Both the position numbers and the translations under genes were made by a program. 49,784 bases of DNA from an uncultured bacterium (GTDB lineage Bacteria > Myxococcota_A > UBA9042 > PHBI01): positions 1-49,784 of the forward strand of contig CALHXW010000368.1 of the NCBI GenBank assembly GCA_938040325.1, written 5' to 3'. Every line of letters begins with the position of its first letter. The first letter of the stretch is position 1. The notes beneath the pieces were generated by a model, which saw only the letters and a list, made by a program, of their open reading frames with translations, was not told the origin of the DNA and made no database searches. This document shows, one piece after another, positions 33,009 through 41,052 of this stretch.

Positions 33009-34307
33009 ATGCAGACAGTAAGCCAGCGACTCGATGATCACTCCCACCTCACGGTCCGAGAGCCCATGCAGGGAGACGTGAGCGTCCCGGGCGACAAGAG
33101 CATTGGCCACCGAGCGCTGATGATTGGCGCGCTGTGTGATGGCGCAGTACGCGTCACGGGCCTCGGGACCGGTCAAGACAATCGCTCGACCGGCCGCGCG
33201 CTCGCTGGCTTGGGCATTCAGATCACCAGCGAAGGCGACGAGACGGTCGTCCACGGCCGTGGTCTTCAGGGGCTGCAGGCACCGACAGAGCCGATCGACT
33301 GCGGGAACTCTGGGACGACCATGCGGGTCCTGCTTGGGATCCTGGCCGGACAGGACTTTGAGGCAACCCTCACTGGCGACCACTCGCTCTCTCGGCGTCC
33401 GATGCGCCGCGTGCTCGATCCGCTCACCTCGATGGGGCTCGAGGTCCTTGCCGCTCGCGAAGGAACCTACCCGCCACTGACGGTGCGTGGCCGAACGCCT
33501 CTGGCCGCGTTGGACTACGCCTCGCCGATCGCCAGCGCGCAGGTGAAGACCGCCGTCTTGCTGGCCGGCCTCTTCTCCGAGGGCGGCTCGACGGTGACTG
33601 AGCCGCATCCCAGTCGGGACCATACCGAGCGCATGCTGGCGTATCTGGGCGCGCCTCCCGTGGCCCGTCCGCTGCACGTGCCTGGCGATCTCTCGAGTGC
33701 CGCGTTCCTCTTTGGCGCAGCCCTCCTCGTGCCTGGGAGCCGCGTGACGGTGCAAGGCGTCGGCTTGAACCCGACGCGGACCGGTGTGTTGGACGTGTTC
33801 GAGGCGATGGGCGCGGAGCTGACGATCCGCGACGCTGTCGTGCGAAACGGTGAGCCATCGGCGACGGTGACCGTGGCGCTTCCTGACGGAGGTGCACTCC
33901 GAGGTGTCGACATCAGCGGCGACCTCACGGTGCGGGCCATCGACGAGCTTCCGCTGATCGCGACGGTTGCCAGTCGGGCTGCAGGCGTGACCCGCATCCG
34001 CGACGCTGCGGAGCTGCGCGTGAAGGAGAGTGACCGGGTGAAGAAGACCGTCGAGCTCCTTCGCAGCTTTGGCGTCGCGGTCGACGAACACGACGACGGC
34101 CTGACCGTTCATGGCGACCCGCAAGGCGCGCTGACGGCCGGAGATGTCGACGCCGACGGAGACCACCGGATCGCGATGAGCGCGTCGCTCCTGGCGCTGA
34201 TTGCGCCAGCTGGGAGCAGGCTGCAGGGACGCGACACCATCGCCACGAGCTTTCCGACCTTTCACGAGTGCCTCATGCGATTGGGCGCCGAGTGGGCATC
34301 GAGCTGA
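33009..34307 (+). CDS. aroA: 3-phosphoshikimate 1-carboxyvinyltransferase (EPSP synthase)
   Basis: Sixth step of the shikimate pathway, joining shikimate-3-phosphate and phosphoenolpyruvate. It has 432 residues, the normal length. Substrate-binding landmarks are VSVPGDKSIGHRAL, IDCGNSGTTMRVLLGILAG, ASAQVKTAVLLAGL, EPHPSRDHTERML, and the C-terminal ELRVKESDR and DGDHRIAMSASL. The NSGTTMR loop and the SRDHTERML segment resemble the class II (Gram-positive-type) enzymes more than E. coli AroA. The metallophosphoesterase gene follows on the same strand. Confidence 0.96.
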   Translation: MQTVSQRLDDHSHLTVREPMQGDVSVPGDKSIGHRALMIGALCDGAVRVTGLGTGQDNRSTGRALAGLGIQITSEGDETVVHGRGLQGLQAPTEPIDCGNSGTTMRVLLGILAGQDFEATLTGDHSLSRRPMRRVLDPLTSMGLEVLAAREGTYPPLTVRGRTPLAALDYASPIASAQVKTAVLLAGLFSEGGSTVTEPHPSRDHTERMLAYLGAPPVARPLHVPGDLSSAAFLFGAALLVPGSRVTVQGVGLNPTRTGVLDVFEAMGAELTIRDAVVRNGEPSATVTVALPDGGALRGVDISGDLTVRAIDELPLIATVASRAAGVTRIRDAAELRVKESDRVKKTVELLRSFGVAVDEHDDGLTVHGDPQGALTAGDVDADGDHRIAMSASLLALIAPAGSRLQGRDTIATSFPTFHECLMRLGAEWASS

Positions 34308-34375
34308 GCCCCAGGTCTCCGTTGCCACCAATCGCCGCCCGATCGCATCGGTTCGCCGGCGCCGAGGCACTGGGC

Positions 34376-35290
34376 ATGAGCCCGTCGGCACGACTCGCTG
34401 TCATCGGCGACACCCAGCGGACCAGCCGACTCGAGTTCATCTGGCCCAACCACGATGCTGCCCAGGCGCAGCTCTTTGGCGATCTCGCGGAGCAGGACCT
34501 CGCGGGACTCTGTCATGTCGGCGACGTTGTCACCTGGGCTGGCGCACGGCGTCACTGGCGGCGCTTCGATCGGCTCATGGAGCCGCTCACACGTGCGGGC
34601 CTCGCTGGCTTCGCGGTGCGTGGAAATCACGACTACATGCCGTGGCGGCGGCCGTCGCACCGCTTCGACGAACGGTTTCCGCACCTAGCGAACGCGCGTT
34701 GGTTCACGGTCCACTGGCGTGGGGCCGCTTTGGTACACCTCGACTCCAACTTCTCGGCGCTGGGGCGCCGCCGTGTCGCAGCGCAGTCCGGGTGGCTTCA
34801 GCGCGAGCTTTATGCGCTGCGCCACGACCCCAGCGTCAGCGTGATCGTTGGCCTCTGGCACCACCCGCCCTTCACGAACAGCCGCACGGTCGGACCCAGC
34901 CGGCGCGCGCGGGAGCTCTTTGGGGTGCCGTTTTCACGCGAACCCAAAGCCATCGCTGTGTTCAACGGGCACGCCCATGGCTACGAGCACTTCATTGAAC
35001 ATGGCCTCCACTGGATCACGACCGGCGGTGGTGGCGGGCCGCTGCAGCGAATCGGCGGAGGGCGAGCGCGCCGTAGCCAGCCACCCGATCAGTTCAGCTG
35101 GCCCGCGGGCACGCGACGCTTTCTGAACTACTGCCTACTGCACGTCGACGGACCGTCGATCGACGTGGAGGTGCGGGGACTCACTGCCGATGGCGGCGTG
35201 CGTGTCGTCGACCGCGTGCAAGCGTATGCGCGAAGGCCTGGCGCCTCCTCAGTCGAGGCGTCGGCTCGGAGCCCGCTCGAGCCAGTGTAG
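34376..35290 (+). CDS. Calcineurin-like metallophosphoesterase
   Basis: A 304-residue protein. The metal-site motifs appear in order: LAVIGDTQ (Asp), CHVGDVVTW (GD), AVRGNHDYMP (GNHD), GLWHHPP (His) and FNGHAHGYEH (GHxH). Together they define the dimetal phosphoesterase fold. No signal peptide is seen from ATG 34376; in-frame starts further upstream overlap aroA. The substrate is unknown. The closest style is purple acid phosphatase-like cytosolic members. The 3' end overlaps the end of the convergent E1 gene by 42 bp. Confidence 0.87.
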   Translation: MSPSARLAVIGDTQRTSRLEFIWPNHDAAQAQLFGDLAEQDLAGLCHVGDVVTWAGARRHWRRFDRLMEPLTRAGLAGFAVRGNHDYMPWRRPSHRFDERFPHLANARWFTVHWRGAALVHLDSNFSALGRRRVAAQSGWLQRELYALRHDPSVSVIVGLWHHPPFTNSRTVGPSRRARELFGVPFSREPKAIAVFNGHAHGYEHFIEHGLHWITTGGGGGPLQRIGGGRARRSQPPDQFSWPAGTRRFLNYCLLHVDGPSIDVEVRGLTADGGVRVVDRVQAYARRPGASSVEASARSPLEPV

Positions 35291-37456
35291 GTCGTTGTCG
35301 AGCCAGGCTGCCGGCCGCAGATCCGCCATGGCGTCGATCGCGTCCACGATGTCTTCGACCTGGAGCGTGATCGCGTCTTCCAGCACACGCGACTGGCCAA
35401 CCGCCGGAGTGTTCAGCTGCCCAACAACGCGGACAGTGATGCCGGGCAGACTCTCCACGAGGTCTCCCTGCAGCTGACGGCCGAAGCCGGCAAAGGTCCG
35501 ATCTGCTTGGGCGACCAGGACGCGTCCGGTCTTTCTGGCGCTGGCGAGGATCGCCTCACGGTCGTACGGAACGAGCGTGCGCAGGTCGATGACCTCGACG
35601 TCGAGGCCGCGGGTGTTTGCGATGGTCTCGGCAGCGCTGAGCGACTGCCAGGCCGTCCAACCCCAAGAGAGCACGGTCAGATCTTTACCGGGCCGACGAA
35701 TCGCGGCCTTCGAGAACGGCACGCGGAAGTCGTCGAACTGTGGCGTGAGGCCTTGGCGCCGCATCCGCGAGAGCGCCTTGGCGTCGTCGAGCTCTCCAGG
35801 GAGCTGCGGTCCAAGCTTCATCCGGTAGATGCGCTTGGGCTCAAGCTGGAAGACCGGGCCGGTGTAGTCAGCAGCCGTCCGAAGCAGACCATAGGCGTCG
35901 AACGCGCAGCTTGGCATCGTGATGACCAAGCCAGGGACGTTGCCGTAGAACCCGTCAACGCTCATCGAGTGGTAGAGCGCACCGCCCACGACCGGGTCGA
36001 CAGGCGTTCGGATCGTGACGTTTGCCGGGCACTGGCCGTTGGTGGACCAGTAGAGGTTGCCGAGGTGCACGAACCAGTGGAGGCAGTTGAGCGTGTAGTC
36101 GCCGAACTGGATCTCTGGCAGCAGCGTGAGGTCCTTGTGCAGCGCCGCACCTACGGCTGTACCGACGATCATGGGCTCGTTGATGGGGGCGTCACGGACC
36201 TTGTCGGGGAAGCGGTCTCGAAGCCCGTGGGTCACCTTGAAGATGCCGCCGCGGTGGCCGACGTCTTGGCCCCAGATGGCGGCGTTCTTCTCGGTGAGGA
36301 TTCGCTCAAGCCCAAGGTTGAGCGCCTCGTTGACCTGAATGCGGGTCGTGGAGCCAGCCGGTGCTTCGGGTTCGGTCACTGCCGGCATCGGGGGCAGGCA
36401 GTGGCGCCAGAGATCGCCAGCCTCGACCGAAGGAACGGGCTCTTTGCGCACCGCCGAGAAGATCTCGCGGATCTCGTCGAGCTTTTGCTGCATGAGGCTT
36501 CCGACCTCATGGACCTCGAAGTAGCTTCGGCGACGGTCGACCTCGCCGCGCTTGAAGAGCGCGCCTGCCGGTAGGACGCCCTCTTTGCCGAGGAAGCGGC
36601 CGAACTCCAGCAGCGGGTCTTCTGTGTCGTAGTCGAACTGGCCGCCAGACGAGCTGGAGTGGCCCATCAGGCGCGGGACCTTAGCGACGAGGATCGCAGC
36701 GCGCCCTTCCTTGAGGATCGACTCCGCGGCAAGGCGAGTCACTTCGTAGGTGTCGAGGAAATCGAATCCGTCGCACTCGAAGTACTGAAGATCAAAGGCT
36801 TCGGCGTACTTCTTGAAGCTCTTGATGCCTCGGCCGTCTTCCGGCCGGACCGTGATCGCGACGTCGTTGTTGGTGACCATCATCAGGAGGGGAAGCTTCC
36901 ACACGGACGCTGCCATCGCGGTCTCGTGGAAGTCGCTCTCTCCGGTGGTTCCGTCGCCAACGATCCCAACCGCAAGACCGGGCTCGCCTTTGAGCTGGAG
37001 TCCGCGCGCATAGCCGGCGGCCTTGCCCAGCTGCATCCCGACGGGGCTCTGGACTGGCCAGATGCCGAGCTCGGGCCGGCACATGTGCATGACCATCTGG
37101 CGACCGCCCGAGTGGGGGTCGGTGATACGGGAGAGCGCTTGCCGGAAGTAGTCGACCACAAAGCCGGGGTCGCCGCGCAGCGCGTAGGTCATGGCCGCGA
37201 GCGCATCGCTTCGGTAGTGGCAGAAGAGGCCGAGGTCGCCGCCCGCGTCCTCAACAACTGCCCGATGCAGCGCGAGCGCGGTAGCTGAGCCGTGGACCTC
37301 TTCACCCGGTCCGCCGATCCAGAACTCGACGCCCTCGCCGCGCGTCTTCATCGCCATGCATGTCACGATCGTTGCGCGGACGCTCAGCGCGACCTCGTAC
37401 GCTCGCCGCATGTCTGCGCTTGTCAGGTCAGCCCACACCTTCATCTGGGTCGCCAC
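35249..37456 (-). CDS. 2-oxoacid dehydrogenase E1 component, alpha and beta subunits fused
   Basis: A 735-residue thiamin-diphosphate enzyme. The alpha part (about residues 1-370) has FCHYRSDALAAMTYALRGDP, the TPP motif GDGTTGESDFHETAMAASVWKLPLLMMVTNN and MGHSSSSGGQFDY. The beta part (about 390-735) has IQVNEALNLGLERIL, GQDVGHRGGIFKVTHGL, DAPINEPMIVGTAVGAAL and ILASARKTGRVLVAQAD. It resembles branched-chain 2-oxoacid dehydrogenase (oxoisovalerate) E1, which feeds branched acyl-CoA to E2/E3. No E2 or E3 gene adjoins it. GTG 37456 is chosen because AAAGGAG lies 5 bp upstream; ATG 37444 is too far from it. Confidence 0.9.
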   Translation of the reverse strand: MATQMKVWADLTSADMRRAYEVALSVRATIVTCMAMKTRGEGVEFWIGGPGEEVHGSATALALHRAVVEDAGGDLGLFCHYRSDALAAMTYALRGDPGFVVDYFRQALSRITDPHSGGRQMVMHMCRPELGIWPVQSPVGMQLGKAAGYARGLQLKGEPGLAVGIVGDGTTGESDFHETAMAASVWKLPLLMMVTNNDVAITVRPEDGRGIKSFKKYAEAFDLQYFECDGFDFLDTYEVTRLAAESILKEGRAAILVAKVPRLMGHSSSSGGQFDYDTEDPLLEFGRFLGKEGVLPAGALFKRGEVDRRRSYFEVHEVGSLMQQKLDEIREIFSAVRKEPVPSVEAGDLWRHCLPPMPAVTEPEAPAGSTTRIQVNEALNLGLERILTEKNAAIWGQDVGHRGGIFKVTHGLRDRFPDKVRDAPINEPMIVGTAVGAALHKDLTLLPEIQFGDYTLNCLHWFVHLGNLYWSTNGQCPANVTIRTPVDPVVGGALYHSMSVDGFYGNVPGLVITMPSCAFDAYGLLRTAADYTGPVFQLEPKRIYRMKLGPQLPGELDDAKALSRMRRQGLTPQFDDFRVPFSKAAIRRPGKDLTVLSWGWTAWQSLSAAETIANTRGLDVEVIDLRTLVPYDREAILASARKTGRVLVAQADRTFAGFGRQLQGDLVESLPGITVRVVGQLNTPAVGQSRVLEDAITLQVEDIVDAIDAMADLRPAAWLDNDLHWLERAPSRRLD

Positions 37457-37638
37457 GACTGCTCCTTTCGCGTTGGCTTGTGCCGTTTCACCGTGCCGCG
37501 GTGGCCTTAACATATGCACCAACGCAAGCGCTAGGGTGCGTCAGGACCTGGCTAGCCGTGACGCGGGGCGTCAATGAGGGAGACGCGCTCAGACTAAGGC
37601 TTGGAGGTCGTGGAGATTTCCACGCAAGACGGCGCGTC

Positions 37639-38373
37639 ATGTTTTCAGTTACCATCCCGGCCGTGAACCTCCTTCTTCGAACGAGCGTCGGCGCCATGGT
37701 GACGCTCGTGCTGCTGATCTTTCCGGCGCTCTTCGCGTCCGGCTGGCGTCGCGCCGCGCTCAGCGGCTGGGACCTGGCCATGATCGCGTTGCCCTTCGGG
37801 GTCCTTGCGCTCAGCCTTGTGTCCCGGTCTCGCTGGCTGTCGCTGTTGGTGTTTCCGCTCGCCCACGTGCCAGCCATGGTGGCGCTACCGGCGCTCGGCA
37901 ACGGCAGCGCCCACGGCGCCTCACGGCCGCTCGCGCTGGCCGTCGCGTTCGCCGTGCTGGTCGCCTGGTTCGTCTTGAGCACGCGCGCGACCTCGGAAGC
38001 ATCGAGTCCAGACGACACGACGCGCTTTGTCGAACGGCATCCGCTCTTTGTCGGTACAGGGTTGCTCTCGCTCGCGATCTTGGCGGCGCTGGTGGTCGGC
38101 GCACTGCGACTGCCGCAAGAGGTCGCGCCGGGTAGCCTCAACATTGTCCTCGTCACGGCCACCGTCTCGATCTGGTTTCTCATCGGAGGCGTGCTCTTGC
38201 CGCGGCTGGGCCGCGTCATGCTGGAACCGCGTGAGGTCGGTCGAGCGCGCACCGCACTGTGGCTTCGGCGCAGGCCGCCAGGTCGTATGGCCCTCGTGGC
38301 CGTGGTTGCCGCTGGGATAGCGATCCTCCTCGCTATGTTCTGGTACGCGACGCCCTGGGTCAGGGGCCTGTAG
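37639..38373 (+). CDS. Integral membrane protein of unknown function
   Basis: A 244-residue protein with about six or seven hydrophobic helices: VGAMVTLVLLIFPALFASGW, LAMIALPFGVLALSLV, WLSLLVFPLAHVPAMVALPAL, LALAVAFAVLVAWFVL, LLSLAILAALVVGAL, IVLVTATVSIWFLIGGVLL and a last one near the end. Short basic loops between them suggest an inner-membrane location. No transporter or enzyme motif is recognised. The ATG at 37639 has no clear ribosome site; GTG 37663 is an alternative. Confidence 0.7.
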   Translation: MFSVTIPAVNLLLRTSVGAMVTLVLLIFPALFASGWRRAALSGWDLAMIALPFGVLALSLVSRSRWLSLLVFPLAHVPAMVALPALGNGSAHGASRPLALAVAFAVLVAWFVLSTRATSEASSPDDTTRFVERHPLFVGTGLLSLAILAALVVGALRLPQEVAPGSLNIVLVTATVSIWFLIGGVLLPRLGRVMLEPREVGRARTALWLRRRPPGRMALVAVVAAGIAILLAMFWYATPWVRGL

Positions 38374-38539
38374 GCATCGCTCAGATGCACCGCTCAGCAG
38401 CGCGCGACGGCGCATGCAACCACGCCAGGGGACACTCGCAGGAGTCGTCGCAGGCTTCTGGGATGCGCACCAAAAGAGCCCTTGTCTTGGGGCTGACATC
38501 CAACGACGATGGGCGAGTCACGCGACCGGAGGAGCGACG

Positions 38540-38740
38540 ATGAAGAACAGCGTATTGCTCGTGCTCGCGGCCCTCCTCTTCATCGCCAGCCTGTGGTTTT
38601 TCGAGAAGTGTGGGGGGCTGTTCGGCACCAAGGACTACCTTGGCGGCCTACTGCACATGTTCATCGGCTTTTCCCTCGTCCGCGCAGGCGTCGAGCTGGC
38701 GAGGTTGGCGGTCATCAACCGTGGACGTAGCGCCGGCTGA
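38540..38740 (+). CDS. Small two-helix membrane protein
   Basis: A 66-residue protein with a strong GGAGGAG site before ATG 38540. Helix one is SVLLVLAALLFIASLWFF and helix two is GGLLHMFIGFSLVRAGVELA, separated by a Gly-rich loop with a single Cys (EKCGGLFGTKDY). It is too small for an enzyme and may be a membrane-stress or assembly factor; no family is recognised. It is probably independent of the 37639 gene, which ends 166 bp upstream. Confidence 0.72.
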   Translation: MKNSVLLVLAALLFIASLWFFEKCGGLFGTKDYLGGLLHMFIGFSLVRAGVELARLAVINRGRSAG

Positions 38741-38760
38741 GCTGGCGCCGGCCGTAGCAC

Positions 38761-39132
38761 CTACTCGCTGACCTCTGGCGTGGGTCCGTCCGCATCGTTG
38801 CAGAACGCATGCACGCCGAAGTCGCGGACGCAGCGGTAGTCGTCGCGGCAGTCGCCGTTGGTTTCGCACGCGAGCATGCAGTAGCTGGTGTCGTCGTCGA
38901 ACTGGATACAGACGCCCTCGTCGGGGCAGCCGTTGTCGAGGCAGTTGCGAACGGTGCAGTAGCCGCCCGGCAGCGACAGCTCACAAAACATCTGGCGGCC
39001 GCACTCGGTCTGGTCGCCGCAGGAGTCGCCGACGATGTTGGCGCAGGCGCTCGCGCTGGCAAGAGCAAAGACCGCGAGTGCCGTGGCAGCAAGCTTCGCG
39101 AGAGAGGCGATGAAATGGCGGCGCTGAGTCAT
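38761..39132 (-). CDS. Small Cys-rich predicted lipoprotein
   Basis: A 123-residue protein. The signal peptide LAATALAVFALASASAC ends in a possible lipobox (ASAC). The mature part holds ten Cys residues besides the lipobox one, spaced as in small disulfide-bonded domains: DSCGDQTECGRQMFCELSLPGGYC, RNCLDNGCPDEGVC, YCMLACETNGDCRDDYRC and FCND. This layout is common in myxobacterial surface proteins. Its partner and role are unknown. Confidence 0.78.
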   Translation of the reverse strand: MTQRRHFIASLAKLAATALAVFALASASACANIVGDSCGDQTECGRQMFCELSLPGGYCTVRNCLDNGCPDEGVCIQFDDDTSYCMLACETNGDCRDDYRCVRDFGVHAFCNDADGPTPEVSE

Positions 39133-39217
39133 GGCGTGTGCGCTATCACACTATCTACCCCGGTTGAAGTGTGAACCCGTATGAGCGACGCGCAGGGCAC
39201 GAAATTGGGCTGGGGTG

Positions 39218-40012
39218 CTACGCGCTCGGCTCGAGCTGGCCCGCATCGCGGAGCGCGCGGAAGAGCGCCAAGAACTCGTCTGGCGACAGCGTCTCCGAGC
39301 GGCGGTCGAGTGAAATGCCGTGGTCGGTGAACACATCCGCCCAGTCGCCGGCGGCATTCGCGAGGGTCTTGCGGCGCGCTTGAAAGAGCTTGCCGATGAA
39401 GCGGTCGAGACCGGCGAGCTCGCTGGCATCGGCCCGCGGTTGGGCGAGCGGCTCGACGTAGATCGTGGCCGAGTGGACCTTTGGACGCGGTCGGAAGGCC
39501 TCGGGCGGGATCACTCGCACCAGCGTCGCGGTTGCCGTGAGTGCACGCATCACCGACGGAACGCCGTAGGCCTTGGTGCCAGGGTCAGCCACGATTCGCG
39601 CCGCGACCTCACGCTGAAACATCAAGACCATCCGGCTGACCTGATCGCCTAAGCCGAGCAGTCGCCGGAAGATGGGGCTCGCCACATTGTAGGGGAGGTT
39701 GCCGGCCACTACGGGGCGCTTGCCGCTGGTGTCGGTTGGTAACAGCTCGCTGAGGGGAGCGCTGAGCGCGTCGCCCTCGACCACGTTGAGCGCGTCGCCG
39801 AAGCGGTGCTGAAGCTCTACAACCGCATCTCGGTCTTTCTCAAGCGCAACGACCGGCTTGCCTGCGCGCAGCAAGAAGGCCGTGAGGGCGCCCTCGCCGG
39901 GACCGATCTCGAGCACGCCGGACGCGTGTCGAACGTCGGCCAGCGAGGCGATCTCCTCAAGGACTTCGATGTCGCGAAGGAAGTGCTGTCCGAACCGCTT
40001 CTTTGCTTTCAT
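39218..40012 (-). CDS. rsmA: 16S rRNA dimethyladenosine transferase RsmA (KsgA)
   Basis: Dimethylates two adjacent adenosines near the 3' end of 16S rRNA, a late step of small-subunit assembly. It has 264 residues. The N-terminus KKRFGQHFLRD is the family signature. VLEIGPGEGALTAFLL is the SAM loop, VVALEKDRDAV the acidic end, and VVAGNLPYNVASPIFRRLL the catalytic NLPY motif. RPRPKVHSATI is conserved in the C-terminal domain. The ATG overlaps the tsaD stop (ATGA), which makes it the last gene of a coupled three-gene operon. Confidence 0.96.
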   Translation of the reverse strand: MKAKKRFGQHFLRDIEVLEEIASLADVRHASGVLEIGPGEGALTAFLLRAGKPVVALEKDRDAVVELQHRFGDALNVVEGDALSAPLSELLPTDTSGKRPVVAGNLPYNVASPIFRRLLGLGDQVSRMVLMFQREVAARIVADPGTKAYGVPSVMRALTATATLVRVIPPEAFRPRPKVHSATIYVEPLAQPRADASELAGLDRFIGKLFQARRKTLANAAGDWADVFTDHGISLDRRSETLSPDEFLALFRALRDAGQLEPSA

Positions 40013-41052
40013 GCACGCGCCGGGCGTTGGGTGGTGTAGATGTCGAGTCCCAACGCTTGGTCGTCGATCAAGCCTGCGCCGCGCTCGAGCAGCGCGAGGC
40101 CAAGTCCAGCGATCATGGCTGCGTTGTCGGTGCAGTAGCGAGCTGGCGTTGCGAAGAGCTCGATGCCCCGGCGGCTCGTGTGGGTTGCGAGCGCGCTGCG
40201 GAGTCCGGAGTTGCAGGCGACGCCCCCGGCGATGACGAGCTCTTTGAGGCCCTGCTCCTTGCACGCCTTGATGGCCTTCTTGGTCAGAACGTCCACGATC
40301 GCAGCTTGGGCGCTTGCCGCAATGTCGGCCATCACGTCCGCTGGGAGCTGTCCGTCGGGATGGCCGAGCGAGTCCAGGAGGTAGCGGACCGAGGTCTTGA
40401 GTCCCGAAAAGGAGAAGTCCAAGCCGCGGTGCAGAATGGGGCGCGGCAGCTCGTAGGCGTCGGCGCGGCCTTTAGCTGAGAGGCGGTCGATGTGGACACC
40501 GCCAGGGTAGGGCAGCCCCATCATCTTCGCGATCTTGTCGAATGCTTCACCGGCGGCGTCGTCGAGGGTCTGTCCCAGACGAACGACCTCTCCCGGTGCT
40601 TCGACTCGGTAGAGGCTCGTGTGACCGCCGCTGACCGCGAGGGCAACGTAGGGGAAGCCTGGCACGCGATCGCCTGCGCCCTGTCCGTCCTTCAGGAACG
40701 GAGCGTGGATGTGGGCTTCGATGTGGTCGACAGGGATGAGCGGCAGGCCGCGGCCCCACGCGATTCCTTTGGCGGCCTGCAGTCCAACCAGGAGGCAGCC
40801 AGCCAGGCCTGGGCCGGCCGTGACCGCCACGCCGGTGAGATCGTCGAGCGTCACGCGTGCGTCGCGCAGCGCCTCAGAGACCGTCGGGCGGATCGCTGTC
40901 AGGTGGCAACGCGACGCCAGCTCGGGCACGACCCCGCCGTAGCGAGCGTGGACCGGGATCTGGCTGGCGACCACGCTGGACAAGACGTGCCCGTCGGCGT
41001 TGATGACGGAGGCGGCCGTCTCGTCGCAGCTACTCTCGATTCCGAGAATCAC
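40009..41052 (-). CDS. tsaD: tRNA N6-adenosine threonylcarbamoyltransferase TsaD
   Basis: Transfers threonylcarbamoyl to A37 of tRNAs that read ANN codons, with TsaB and TsaE. It has 347 residues, the usual length. Landmarks are ILGIESSCDETAASVI, PELASRCH, the metal-binding VDHIEAHIHAPFL (two His), LAVSGGHTSLY, FDFSFSGLKTSVRYLL, AGGVACNSGLR and the final metal Asp region YCTDNAAMIAGLG. It starts at GTG 41052, overlapping the stop of the pseudo-receiver gene (GTGA), and overlaps rsmA at its end. Confidence 0.96.
   Translation of the reverse strand: MILGIESSCDETAASVINADGHVLSSVVASQIPVHARYGGVVPELASRCHLTAIRPTVSEALRDARVTLDDLTGVAVTAGPGLAGCLLVGLQAAKGIAWGRGLPLIPVDHIEAHIHAPFLKDGQGAGDRVPGFPYVALAVSGGHTSLYRVEAPGEVVRLGQTLDDAAGEAFDKIAKMMGLPYPGGVHIDRLSAKGRADAYELPRPILHRGLDFSFSGLKTSVRYLLDSLGHPDGQLPADVMADIAASAQAAIVDVLTKKAIKACKEQGLKELVIAGGVACNSGLRSALATHTSRRGIELFATPARYCTDNAAMIAGLGLALLERGAGLIDDQALGLDIYTTQRPARA

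Noticed and set aside
31203-34391. A single minus-strand frame of more than 1000 codons
   Set aside because: Only the part up to 32657 is protein-like (pepA). The rest is the reverse complement of aroA and the intergenic region, kept open by high GC content.
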